64,000 nt of DNA from Clostridioides difficile_D. Lineage in GTDB: Bacteria; Bacillota; Clostridia; Peptostreptococcales; Peptostreptococcaceae. The notes beneath the pieces were generated by a model. The model had not been told where the DNA came from. It was given only the letters and a program-made list of their open reading frames with translations, and did not search any database. Location: the NCBI GenBank assembly GCA_945861085.1, contig OX244046.1, positions 3,038,001 to 3,102,000 on the forward strand. Reading direction: 5' to 3'. The translations under genes were made by a program, and so were the position numbers. Each line of letters opens with the position of its first letter. Positions within the stretch are counted from its first letter, which is position 1. Shown piece by piece: positions 27,412 to 36,472 of this stretch.

Positions 27412-29010
27412 CTAACTATTTAAAAATTCCATTGTCGCATTCACTTCTCCTTTACTAGAAACATGCATACCAAATCCAAAGCTATAAAATTCTTCTTTTA
27501 ACATATTTTCATTATACTTAGAAGACTTCTTCCATAAATCAAAAATAGACTTGGCCATATCCTTTGCATCTTTAAAGTTATAAACAGATTTAACATTCAT
27601 AGGTAAATATGCAATATTTTCACCACTTCTTGCTCCAAAGCCAAAAAATACTTCAGCTGCATTTTTACCATCAATCTCATGGTCAAATACCTTCTTCTCA
27701 TTCATATATTTAGACCATGCATTTGCCATTCCAGCTAAAGAATCTAATTCTCTTAAACTCTTCTTACCTTTTTCTTTTCTATATGAATTAACTAAATCGT
27801 ACATCTCATTAGATACCATAGCCTTAAACTCATAACTATTAGGGTCTTTTGTACTTGTATTTACAACTACCTTAACATTTACACTAATCTCACTCTTCTG
27901 ACCTAAATTATCCACTACACTTATATTTAAAACATATATTCCAGCCTTGTTAATATCTACATTTCCTTCAACATTAGTCTTTAAATCATTTCCATAATAA
28001 TCAGTAGCAACTATATTTAACATACTATTATCAAACTTATCCCCTACAGAAATCTCTACATCATTAGCAGTGATTGTAGGCATTGTATTCTTATCAGATG
28101 CAGAACTAATACATTGGTCAACAACCTTCTTATCCATTCCACCTAAAGAAGTAACTTCATCAGCACCTCTAAGCACACTCTTATCACTTCCATCATTAAC
28201 AAGTACTATAGGTTTGTCCTTAGCCAACGGAGAACCAGCCACAGCATCAACTAACTTATACCCTTGAGAAACATAAAACTTCTTTGTCCCCTTATAAAAG
28301 CGTTGTATAACCTTCTTATTAGTCTCAAACCTATCCTTACCAGCAATCCTAACAGAATTAGTTTTACTCACAAGTTCATTACTCATTATCTCCTCTGACC
28401 CAAGAGAATAACATGGAACACCATCAACCTTAAAAGGTATACTCTTTCCATCAGTAAGTATAACAGGAACTCCATCTCTAGCAGCTACAGAAGATACACT
28501 CATTGCATCAGCCTCACCTGTGTATCCATTTACAAGAAAAACCTTATCACCATCATTTACTGGTTTAATAGCTGAAATCTCCTTAGCTATAAGATAACTA
28601 GTCTTTATTCTATCTTCACCACCAATTCTTTTAACCTCAATGCCTTTATTCTTAAGTTGATTTTCTACAGACTTACCTATTGTATCCTCTGTACCTATAA
28701 CATAAGCATTCTTAACATCCTTTAGTCTTTTTTCAACATCTGTTGGTATCTTATCTCTTTGCACCAACATTATAGGAGCTTTTGCAACTCCAGATAATCC
28801 ACTTGCACTTAATCCGTCTACTATAGAATTATCAGTATTTACTAATATGACTGTATCATATATTTGTCTATCTGCTATCAATGCAGCCGTCTCATATCTA
28901 TCTTTCCCTTGTATCTTTTCTATACTTGAAAGTGCATTGATATTTAGTGCTCCTGCCATTATTAATGATATTGTCAATCCTATTGATAATACTCTCTTAT
29001 TTACCTTCAT
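27412..29010 (-). CDS. cwp12: Cwp with CAP/SCP domain, probable Cwp12
   Basis: 532 residues from ATG 29010 (AGGAGG 6 nt upstream; a TTG at 29013 is less likely). Signal peptide 1-27, three CWB2 modules about 28-300 (GKDRYETAALIA, GEDRIKTSYLIA, GKDRFETNKKVI), an Ig-like DUF5011-type domain about 305-385 (DVEISVGDKFD, YYGNDLKTNVEG), and a CAP domain about 400-532 (SYRKEKGKKSLRELDSLAGM, FDHEIDGKNAAEVF, RSGENIAYLP, SFGFGMHVSSKG). CAP proteins bind lipids or act as adhesins or proteases elsewhere; no function is shown by this sequence. It is the first gene upstream of slpA and is closely related to the next one. Numbering is by position. Confidence 0.8.
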   Translation of the reverse strand: MKVNKRVLSIGLTISLIMAGALNINALSSIEKIQGKDRYETAALIADRQIYDTVILVNTDNSIVDGLSASGLSGVAKAPIMLVQRDKIPTDVEKRLKDVKNAYVIGTEDTIGKSVENQLKNKGIEVKRIGGEDRIKTSYLIAKEISAIKPVNDGDKVFLVNGYTGEADAMSVSSVAARDGVPVILTDGKSIPFKVDGVPCYSLGSEEIMSNELVSKTNSVRIAGKDRFETNKKVIQRFYKGTKKFYVSQGYKLVDAVAGSPLAKDKPIVLVNDGSDKSVLRGADEVTSLGGMDKKVVDQCISSASDKNTMPTITANDVEISVGDKFDNSMLNIVATDYYGNDLKTNVEGNVDINKAGIYVLNISVVDNLGQKSEISVNVKVVVNTSTKDPNSYEFKAMVSNEMYDLVNSYRKEKGKKSLRELDSLAGMANAWSKYMNEKKVFDHEIDGKNAAEVFFGFGARSGENIAYLPMNVKSVYNFKDAKDMAKSIFDLWKKSSKYNENMLKEEFYSFGFGMHVSSKGEVNATMEFLNS

Positions 29011-29108
29011 CAAACTCCTCCTACTAATTTTTTTATATAATTCAGCTAATCATAAATTACACCCTCAGTAGTGATTCCCTCAAAATTTATAAACTACTAA
29101 AACAAAAA

Positions 29109-29172
29109 ACATCTAAAATACCATAACCTATAAAGCAATAACAAAACAGATTACAAAAAGTACTTTAGATGT
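29109..29172 (-). terminator. Probable terminator after cwp11
   Basis: ACATCTAAAATAC and GTACTTTAGATGT pair with one bulge across a long loop; a T run follows on the minus strand. It lies 57 nt beyond the stop at 29229. Confidence 0.5.
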
Positions 29173-29228
29173 GATTTTGATTTTATAATATCAGTAAATT
29201 AACAAAAAAACAACATTTATGGAATTTT

Positions 29229-30830
29229 TTACAAGCTAGCTTCATTGCCATTTAAAAACTCTTGAGTAGCATGCACTTGACCATCAGACAATATATAAAG
29301 CCCAAATCCAGTACTATAGAACTCATCACTAAGCATATTTGCATTATACTCTGGAGACTTCTTCCACACCTCAAATATAGCCTTTGCCAAATCTTTTGCA
29401 TCTTGAGTCGTTTGAACCTTCTTAGAATCTATATAAATATATGCTATATTTTCTTCACTTCTCATTCCAAACTCAAAAAATACTTGTGGAGCATTTTTAC
29501 CATCTATATAATGTGCAAATACTTTTTTATCCATCATATACTTAGACCACGCATTTGCCATACCTTCTAGCTTACTAGATACTACCAAAGGCTCTTTACC
29601 TTTTTCTTTTCTATAGGAATTAATTAAGTTATACATTTCAGTAGACACCATTCTTTTAAATTCTGGGCTGTTGTAATCATGAGATTTATCATCTAGCACT
29701 TTTATTTCTACTCTTTTTCCTGTACTTTTTCCCCATTCGTCTGTAGCTTTTAATGTCAATATGTATGTACCTACTCTATTTGTATCTATAAATCCATCAA
29801 CTTCTATTGGTAATACCTTTCCAGTGTTATCTTTAGCCACTATATTTAACTTGCCAGTGTCAAACTTTTCACCCTTATATATCTCTGTACTTCTAACTGT
29901 AATTGTTGGGGGTTGTCCATTTGACTTTGAAGCATTTATACATTGTTGTACTACCTTCTCATCTATTTCACCTACAGAAGTTATATTCTTAGCTCCTTCT
30001 AATACAGTTTTATCACTTCCATCATTTACTAGTACCATTGGAGAGTTTTTAGTAAGTGGTGCCGCTGCTATTGCATCTACTAATTGGTATCCATCTGATA
30101 CATAGAATCCATCTGCATTCTTAAAAAAGTAGTCTATTACCTTTTTGTTAGTTTCAAATCGGTCAGTTCCTTCTATTCTTACTGAGTTTGTATTTTTAAC
30201 TAGAGGATTACTCATTATCTCCTCTGAACCTATACAATATGATTGAATATTTTTTACATCAAAAGGCACACTCTTTCCATCTGTAAGTATGATTGGAGCT
30301 CCATCTCTAGTAGCTACTGATGATACACTCATTGCGTCTGCTTCTCCACTATATGCATTAGTTAATAGTACTTTATCCACTTTTTTTATAGTTGCTATTT
30401 CTTTAGCTATTAAATAGCTTGTTTTTAGTCTATCTTCTCCACCAATTCTTTTGACTTCTATATTTTTAGAATCTAGTTCTTTTTCTACTGATTTACTTAT
30501 AGTATCTTCTGTACCTATTATATATGCTTTTTTGATATTTTTTAGACATCTATTTGTGTCTGCTGGTATCTTATTTTGTTGTGTAAATAGTATTGGAGCT
30601 TTTGTAGCTCCCGATAATCCACTTGCACTTAATCCATCTGCAAGTGATTTTTCTGTATTTACTAAAATTACTGTTTCATAAGTCTGTCTATCAGCTATCT
30701 TTGCTGCTGTTTCATATCTATCTTTACCGTATATTTTTTCTACTACTGATGATGCATTTACACTTTTGAAGTTTACTAAGATTAATGATACTGCTAGACC
30801 TAATGATAATATTTTTTTGTTCATTTTCAT
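29229..30830 (-). CDS. cwp11: Cwp with CAP/SCP domain, probable Cwp11
   Basis: 533 residues with the same architecture as its neighbour: signal peptide, three CWB2 modules (GKDRYETAAKIA, GEDRLKTSYLIA, GTDRFETNKKVI), a DUF5011-like domain (TEIYKGEKFD), and a CAP domain (SYRKEKGKEPLVVSSKLEGM, FAHYIDGKNAPQVFF, RSEENIAYIY, STGFGLYILSDG). Identity to cwp12 is high by eye over the whole length, so the pair is a tandem duplication. ATG at 30830 aligns with the cwp12 start; a second ATG at 30824 has better spacing from GGGGG. It probably has its own promoter, since terminators flank it. Confidence 0.8.
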   Translation of the reverse strand: MKMNKKILSLGLAVSLILVNFKSVNASSVVEKIYGKDRYETAAKIADRQTYETVILVNTEKSLADGLSASGLSGATKAPILFTQQNKIPADTNRCLKNIKKAYIIGTEDTISKSVEKELDSKNIEVKRIGGEDRLKTSYLIAKEIATIKKVDKVLLTNAYSGEADAMSVSSVATRDGAPIILTDGKSVPFDVKNIQSYCIGSEEIMSNPLVKNTNSVRIEGTDRFETNKKVIDYFFKNADGFYVSDGYQLVDAIAAAPLTKNSPMVLVNDGSDKTVLEGAKNITSVGEIDEKVVQQCINASKSNGQPPTITVRSTEIYKGEKFDTGKLNIVAKDNTGKVLPIEVDGFIDTNRVGTYILTLKATDEWGKSTGKRVEIKVLDDKSHDYNSPEFKRMVSTEMYNLINSYRKEKGKEPLVVSSKLEGMANAWSKYMMDKKVFAHYIDGKNAPQVFFEFGMRSEENIAYIYIDSKKVQTTQDAKDLAKAIFEVWKKSPEYNANMLSDEFYSTGFGLYILSDGQVHATQEFLNGNEASL

Positions 30831-31113
30831 ATCCCCCTGATGATTTTTATATTTTATGTTTATATTGTAATTATTTTCTATTTATTTTCTATTTATTTTC
30901 CATACATTATAGAGTATATATGATATTAATATATCTAGTCTATATATTAATATTTTATTTTATCAAATTTAGAAAATTATTTTTGACTTTGTTTTAAATA
31001 TACTCAAAATAGAGTTTATAAATGAAAGGTGCCTACTTCATTAAAAAAACAAATTTAATACTACTCAAACTATTGAGTATTTTAACTTCAATATTATTAA
31101 AATAATGGAAATA

Positions 31114-31168
31114 AAAATAAGAATGTATTCTTAGACATATTATTTATATCTAAATACATTCTTATTTT
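31114..31168 (-). terminator. Terminator downstream of the cwp9/cwp10 scar
   Basis: AAAATAAGAATGTATT and TACATTCTTATTTT pair well, with inner TTAGA/TCTAA. It is 172 nt past the stop of the CAP gene and 107 nt past the CWB2 remnant, so it was probably the terminator of the lost gene. Confidence 0.75.
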
Positions 31169-31274
31169 CAGTTCATTCAATATATATTTATTTTTCAATT
31201 AAGCTCCTAATTTTATCTATTATATATGAAGCTATTTTTATACTTATTTTACAACTTATATGAGTTTTTATTTT

Positions 31275-31337
31275 TTAATGATATTTTTGTGATTTATCTA
31301 ACGTATTAGCAGTAAGTATAATGGGTGAATTGTCTTT
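31275..31337 (-). pseudogene. CWB2 remnant of a deleted cwp gene (possibly cwp10)
   Basis: On the minus strand, three bases after the stop of the CAP gene and in another frame, codons read KDNSPIILTANTLDKSQKYH and then stop. This is the conserved strand of a third CWB2 module (compare SKAPIVLTTEELSKSQ in Cwp8). It has no start and no upstream part, so it is the 3' end of a lost gene. In the reference strain I recall one or two more genes between cwp9 and cwp11. Confidence 0.7.
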
Positions 31338-31339
31338 AT

Positions 31340-32743
31340 TTACTCTTTATATCTTCCATAAAACTCATGTGTCGCATATAGATTCTTATCTCCTGTTATA
31401 GCTATACCAAATCCCATTATTTCGTATCCTTTATGTAACATATTAGTACCTTCTTCTGGATTTGTCTTCCACTCATTAAAAATAAAGTTTCCTATATCAT
31501 CTGCATCTCTATTTGTATACACAGGTTTATCTGGAATTTTATATTTAATTATATTTTCACCTTGAACTGCAATATATCCAGGCTTAATCTCACTCCAATC
31601 CAAGTACTTCAAAAAAGTAGAATATGAATTTTTCCCATTTATTGTATGAGATAAAGTCTTCTTATTTGCCATCAAATTAGACCAGTCATTCGCTAGTCCT
31701 TCTAATCTACTTGCTACAGATAAAGCTCTTACTCCATTTTCTTTTCTGTATTGCTTTGTAAGAGCATATACTTTACCCTTTATTCTCTCTTTAAATGCTC
31801 TATCATTTGGATTGTAATATAACCCTTGTTGATTTGGTGAAGCTTGATTTATACATTGTTTGATAACATTCTGATTTATGCCTCCTAGTACAGTCAATTT
31901 ATCTGCACCACTTAAAATACTCTTATTACTACCATTTTCAACTAAGACTAAAGGAGCATTTTTTGCTATTGTAGAGGCAGCCAAAGCATCTGTTAATTGT
32001 AACCCTTTACTTAGATAAAATTCTTTACTATTTTTATAAAACTCTTGTATAACCCTCTTATTGGTATCAAATCTATCTGTGCCACCCAATCTAATAGAAT
32101 TTGTGCTCTTAACTAATTCGTCACTGATTATTTCACTAGAACCAAGTGCATAACTCTTTAATCCTGTTATGTCAAATCCTACACTATTTCCATCTGTAAG
32201 TATTATAGGCACTCCATCTCTTGCTGCTACTGGTGATGCACTTATTGCATCTGCTTCTCCTGTAACTCCATTAGCTATAATTACTTTATCTATTGGCTTA
32301 ATTTCTTTGATTTTTTCAGCTATTTTTATGCTTGTATCAAACCTATTTTCACCAAATATTCTTTGTACAACCTTCTTTTTAGATAGTAACTGATTCTCAA
32401 TATTTTTACTTATTGTTGATTCTGAACCTATTATATATACAGTATTTGCTTTGTTTAATCTTTCCATAGTTGTATTTGGAATCTGATTTTGTTTTGTCAT
32501 TAAAATAGGCGCATTTAAAGCTCCAGCTAAACCACTTGCACTTAAGCCATCTGCTAAGCTATTATCTGAATTTATTAGTATTGCTGTATTATAGTTTTGC
32601 TTGTCTGCTATTTTTGCTGCTGTTTCATACCTGTCATTACCTTTTATTTGGTCAACTGATGTCAACGCATTTACTATAGGAGTATTTAGCATTACTAAAG
32701 ATAGTGTAAGTCCTATAGCTAATATCTTTTTACTATTCTTCAT
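31340..32743 (-). CDS. cwp9: Cwp with CAP/SCP domain, probable Cwp9
   Basis: 467 residues from ATG 32743 (GGGGG 10 nt upstream); the open frame extends 35 codons further but without a site. Signal peptide 1-26, three CWB2 modules (GNDRYETAAKIA, GENRFDTSIKIA, GTDRFDTNKRVI), then a CAP domain about 320-467 (QYRKENGVRALSVASRLEGL, LSHTINGKNSYSTF, IMGFGIAITGDKN). It lacks the DUF5011-like domain of the two paralogues. The CAP core is more divergent, without the full GENIAY block (QGENIIKY instead). Its 3' end abuts a CWB2 scrap, so the gene end may be a recombination joint. Numbering from memory of the locus order. Confidence 0.72.
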   Translation of the reverse strand: MKNSKKILAIGLTLSLVMLNTPIVNALTSVDQIKGNDRYETAAKIADKQNYNTAILINSDNSLADGLSASGLAGALNAPILMTKQNQIPNTTMERLNKANTVYIIGSESTISKNIENQLLSKKKVVQRIFGENRFDTSIKIAEKIKEIKPIDKVIIANGVTGEADAISASPVAARDGVPIILTDGNSVGFDITGLKSYALGSSEIISDELVKSTNSIRLGGTDRFDTNKRVIQEFYKNSKEFYLSKGLQLTDALAASTIAKNAPLVLVENGSNKSILSGADKLTVLGGINQNVIKQCINQASPNQQGLYYNPNDRAFKERIKGKVYALTKQYRKENGVRALSVASRLEGLANDWSNLMANKKTLSHTINGKNSYSTFLKYLDWSEIKPGYIAVQGENIIKYKIPDKPVYTNRDADDIGNFIFNEWKTNPEEGTNMLHKGYEIMGFGIAITGDKNLYATHEFYGRYKE

Positions 32744-33043
32744 ATTATTCTCTACCCCCAATATATTTTTCACATTTTTTATTAGTATTTTTGTTCGTTT
32801 TGAATCAAAAGTTACAGTTTTGTTACTATATTTTATATATGATACCATAGTTATCCATACAACTCAAACAATATACTTAAAGTTTTTATTCTTCATAAAT
32901 TCAAAACATTATAACTTATTTATTTAATTAAGTAATAAATTCAAAATAATATATGTTAATAAGGTATTTAATCATTATAAGCAGTATCATTTATAATAAT
33001 TTTTTTATAATATGAATTCCATAATATTATAATCAAAAAATAA

Positions 33044-33084
33044 AATAAGGTATCTCAATCTAATTCTAAATGAGATACCTTATT
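33044..33084 (-). terminator. cwp8 terminator
   Basis: AATAAGGTATCTCA and TGAGATACCTTATT pair perfectly around a 13-nt loop, 124 nt downstream of the cwp8 stop. The rest of the 32744-33207 gap is AT-rich and empty. Confidence 0.85.
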
Positions 33085-33207
33085 CTTATTATTTTTATTT
33101 CATTATTTGTATATATTTTCTAAGATATACACTATGTCTTACATATTGACAGATTGTATAACCATATATTACTTAAATAAACTTTTAATATTAATTCCTA
33201 TACCTTA

Positions 33208-35103
33208 TTAGTTCTTAGTAAATAAGTTTATCTTTTCTGCTATTTTTTCAATAGCATTTTTAGCTATTCCTTCACCTATTTGTACTAACTTAGTAGCATT
33301 CTTAAGTCTTAACTCAACTACTTCTTCTTGTGATTTAGAAAGTTCTTCTGTAGTTAACACTATTGGAGCCTTTGAACTAGCTGCAAGTGGTGCTGCTGTA
33401 AGTGCATCAACTAATTGTCCATTTCCACCTACATAACCATCTTTTGCAACATATGCTTTAGTTGCACCTGCGTAGTACTTATTGATTACTTTAGCATTAG
33501 TATCTTTTCTATTTTCTCCAGCCAATCTTTCAACTTTATTATTTAAATCTATATCAACTAATTTGTCTTCAACTTCTTTTGATACAGAATTTTCTCCACC
33601 TACTATTTCTAATTCTTTTCCTTTTAATAGTTTTTCAGCATTTGCATCTAATTCGTTACCTGTAACTATTATTGGAGCACCAAATTGAGCAGCTCTAGCT
33701 GATATACTCATAGCATCTGCTTCTCCATTTCCACCTACTACAAAAGCAGTCTTAAATGTATCTTTTAATTGTTTTGCTATTTCTAAAGAAGTTTCAAATC
33801 TATCTTCTCCAGAAACTCTCTCAACTTTGCTTACACCTAATTTAGAAAGTTTTTCTTCAGTTTCTTTTGATATTTTAGATTCTCCACCTACTATATATAT
33901 TTTCTTAGAAGATAGATTACTTCCAAGTACTCTTAATATTTCAGCTTCTATTTCTGATGGTAATGAATCTTTTTTAGATAATAATATTGGTGCATTTTTT
34001 TGAGATGCAAGCGGTGCTGATGCTAATCCATCAACTATAGCATCTTCTCCAACTAAAATTATAGCTTCTGCTTCTCCATCTTTGAATCTCTCTTTACTAA
34101 CTTCTACTGCTGTCGTAAATCTTGAATCACCAGATAAAACTTCTACTTTTAATTCTTTTCCGTCTTTTATATCAGTTAATACTTTGTGTAAGTCTCTAAC
34201 TAACTTATGGTTTTTACTTGAAACACTTATTGTTTCTGGCTTTTCATTCGCCTTACTTAAAACTATATCAAAACTTGATTTTTCTGGTTTATCTTTATCA
34301 TCACTATCTTCTTGTTCTTGAGTAAGGATTGCTTCATTTTCAAATGTTAAAGTATATCCATTTTTAACTTTATTAACTATTTCTCTTCCTAATGTAGTTA
34401 ATCTAATTCCATCAAATAATTCTTCTGCTGTTATGTCTTGTAAATCTGCATTTTTAACTGTTATTGTATGTAATTCTTTTGACTCTATGTCACTATAACT
34501 CTTTTCATAACCTTCAAAAGTACCATCTTCTGATGTTATTACTTTTGAGAAATCTAAATGTTGGTCTCCTACATTTAATGTAATAACATTTGTTGAGTCT
34601 TTTGCTCTTTTTACTTCAACTGTACTTGTAGATTTTATAGTTGCTGTCAACTTGCTATCAGAATCTTGTGCTAAAGTTGCATTGTAAGCATTAACTGCAT
34701 CTACTATTTCTTGAGCTGTTTTGTAGTTTTCAATTTTATAGTCAACTACTTTTCCACCTAAAACTTGATGCCCTTTATCTTGAATAGTAACTTTTAAACT
34801 TTGTCCTTCTGTTAATGAGTTTATTTTATTTTGTAATTGAGTTGCATTAGTTAAGTTTACATTGTCTACTTTTATATCATAAACTCTATCATTTACATTT
34901 GCTCCTGCTTTTGTATCTTCAAACTTAACTTCTAATGCTTTTCTAACCTCTTCGATTAATTTAGTGGAATCTTTCGCACTTACTGTGTAATTTTTATCAA
35001 CATTTTCTGATACAGTGTTATCTGCGAATATTGGTGCTGCTGCACTCATAACTGTAGCTCCTGCCATTACTATTGCCATACTTCTCTTTTTGTTGCTCAA
35101 CAT
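33208..35103 (-). CDS. cwp8: Cell wall protein Cwp8
   Basis: 631 residues from ATG 35103 (GGAGGAC 5 nt upstream). Signal peptide 1-27 (APIFADNTV), a surface domain about 28-325 rich in Lys, Asp and Thr, then three CWB2 modules (GDSRFTTAVEVS, GEDRFETSLEIA, GENRKDTNAKVI). The arrangement and the signal peptide resemble SlpA and Cwp2 (shared YTVSAKD/YTVVQD start, GLASAPLASQKNAPIL). The N-terminal part has the same sequence style as Cwp2 (VYDIKV, TVKNADLQDITAEELFDGIRLT) and is homologous to it by eye. No enzyme motif. It is an S-layer accessory protein of unknown role. Confidence 0.85.
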   Translation of the reverse strand: MLSNKKRSMAIVMAGATVMSAAAPIFADNTVSENVDKNYTVSAKDSTKLIEEVRKALEVKFEDTKAGANVNDRVYDIKVDNVNLTNATQLQNKINSLTEGQSLKVTIQDKGHQVLGGKVVDYKIENYKTAQEIVDAVNAYNATLAQDSDSKLTATIKSTSTVEVKRAKDSTNVITLNVGDQHLDFSKVITSEDGTFEGYEKSYSDIESKELHTITVKNADLQDITAEELFDGIRLTTLGREIVNKVKNGYTLTFENEAILTQEQEDSDDKDKPEKSSFDIVLSKANEKPETISVSSKNHKLVRDLHKVLTDIKDGKELKVEVLSGDSRFTTAVEVSKERFKDGEAEAIILVGEDAIVDGLASAPLASQKNAPILLSKKDSLPSEIEAEILRVLGSNLSSKKIYIVGGESKISKETEEKLSKLGVSKVERVSGEDRFETSLEIAKQLKDTFKTAFVVGGNGEADAMSISARAAQFGAPIIVTGNELDANAEKLLKGKELEIVGGENSVSKEVEDKLVDIDLNNKVERLAGENRKDTNAKVINKYYAGATKAYVAKDGYVGGNGQLVDALTAAPLAASSKAPIVLTTEELSKSQEEVVELRLKNATKLVQIGEGIAKNAIEKIAEKINLFTKN

Positions 35104-35343
35104 ATTTATGTCCTCCGAATATTGTTTTTGATTTTTTATATTCGTATTTCCCACATATAAATAATATTATATATAATATTATTTTTCAATATATTTTATG
35201 TGTTTACATAATTTGCTAACACAAACACTACTAATATCTTCCTAAACCCCTTCTTACACTTATCTATCTATGATTATGTTCAAAGGTGGAAATCCCTATT
35301 TTAGAGTAATTTTCTACTAGACAATCATACACTAACAAAAATA

Positions 35344-35393
35344 AAAGAGGATACCTCATAATGATAAAAGAATCACTTTGAGATACCCTCTTA
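35344..35393 (-). terminator. Terminator after the SCIFF gene, distant relative of the MITE hairpin
   Basis: AAGAGGATACCTCA and TGAGATACCCTCTT pair with one mismatch. The loop side TGATTCTTTTATCAT has the same layout as the hairpins at 12329 and 56380. It is 24 nt past the SCIFF stop. Confidence 0.7.
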
Positions 35394-35416
35394 CAAACAA
35401 CTAAATCAATAATTTT

Positions 35417-35560
35417 CTATCTTTCACACTCTTGATTTGCAACTGTACAAGAAGTTTTACAAGCTGATTGACAAGAAGTTTGACACTCTCCACATCCACC
35501 TTTTGCAGCACTTTGCTTTAAAGTAGCTTGAGATAAAGTTTTTACATGTTTATTTTCCAT
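35417..35560 (-). CDS. scfA: SCIFF ranthipeptide precursor (six cysteines in forty-five)
   Basis: 47 residues, too short for ordinary gene calling. The sequence has the family's invariant core GGCGECQTSCQSACKTSC (Cys23, 26, 30, 34, 38) plus Cys45 in NQECER, and the leader MENKHVKTLSQAT. A GGAGG lies 8 nt before the ATG. SCIFF peptides are modified by a radical SAM/SPASM maturase (ScfB) that makes Cys-to-alpha-carbon thioether links. Their role is unclear; a signalling function has been proposed in other clostridia. The maturase gene, which I expect next door, is not in this window. Neighbour TIGR04086 and yajC are common companions. Confidence 0.93.
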   Translation of the reverse strand: MENKHVKTLSQATLKQSAAKGGCGECQTSCQSACKTSCTVANQECER

Positions 35561-35625
35561 TTTCAACGCCTCCATTTCTAATTGTTTCCTATTGATTATA
35601 TCATAAAACTACCTTAATATAAACT

Positions 35626-35988
35626 CTATTTAAAGTTGACACCCAATACGCCTCCAATGCCTCCTGCTGCTGATATTAGCAATAACTTATAAATCATTCC
35701 TACTTCAAATACAAACTTTTCTTGTGCTAAAAACACAGTCAAAAAAATACATACTATGTACAAAAGTCCTACTAAAAGCCCATACATAAGTCCTTTTTCT
35801 TTCATGTGTTTTGAAGTATAAAAACCTCCTATAGCTGCAGAAATAGTAGTTATAAATGATGAAACCATAGTTATATTATCCCCACCAATATCTGTAAATG
35901 TCAAAAATAAGTTATACACTAATAAAACAGCCAAAGTTATTATATATGCATATCCAAGACCTTTAAAAATATAATTAGATTTTCCCAT
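35626..35988 (-). CDS. TIGR04086-family membrane protein
   Basis: 120 residues from ATG 35988 (AGGAGG 9 nt upstream). Four predicted membrane spans with Gly-rich helices (GLGYAYIITLAVLLVY, TTISAAIGGFYTSKHMKEKG, GLLVGLLYIVCIFL, LLLISAAGGIGGVLG). It matches the small TIGR04086 membrane family found in Firmicutes, often between yajC and the SCIFF gene, as here. Role unknown; the conserved neighbourhood makes involvement in SCIFF export or processing a possibility only. Confidence 0.75.
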   Translation of the reverse strand: MGKSNYIFKGLGYAYIITLAVLLVYNLFLTFTDIGGDNITMVSSFITTISAAIGGFYTSKHMKEKGLMYGLLVGLLYIVCIFLTVFLAQEKFVFEVGMIYKLLLISAAGGIGGVLGVNFK

Positions 35989-36045
35989 AAAAAAACCTCC
36001 TCTCAAATTAATATATATTCGAGAAAAGGCTTTTAAATTACTAAT

Positions 36046-36339
36046 TTACTCTACTTCTATTTCTTCTTTTTTAGATTTAACTGTTCCTATAGCCCATTTT
36101 TCAAATGGAACTTTAGTTCTATTTGGTCCTAATTCTAATATTACAACATCATCTTCAACTTTAGCTACATTAGCTACTATTCCACCTATTGTAATGACCT
36201 TGTCTCCTACACCTAGGCTACTTCTCATTTCTTTTAATTGTTTGTCTTTTTTCTTTTGAGGTCTAATCATTAGGAAATAAAAGATTGCTATTACTACTAT
36301 CCATAGACCTACACTCATCATTATTTGTTGCTGTGGCAT
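36046..36339 (-). CDS. yajC: YajC, Sec translocase accessory subunit
   Basis: 97 residues with one N-terminal membrane helix (WIVVIAIFYFLMIRPQKKKDK) and the GDKVITIGGIVANVAKVEDD block of YajC (PF02699). It associates with SecDF-YidC in the membrane. secD and secF are not visible in the window. It follows tgt (stop-to-start order tgt then yajC by 133 nt), the usual clostridial order. Confidence 0.93.
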   Translation of the reverse strand: MPQQQIMMSVGLWIVVIAIFYFLMIRPQKKKDKQLKEMRSSLGVGDKVITIGGIVANVAKVEDDVVILELGPNRTKVPFEKWAIGTVKSKKEEIEVE

Positions 36340-36472
36340 TAAATTTTCACTCCTTTGTAAATTATACTCTTTTGTAAATCATAATAAACATTTGTATAAT
36401 AATTTACTTTCTCTATCTTTGAGTACTATTGAATATTATATATTAAAATGATTATAATTAATAGTGCAAAAC

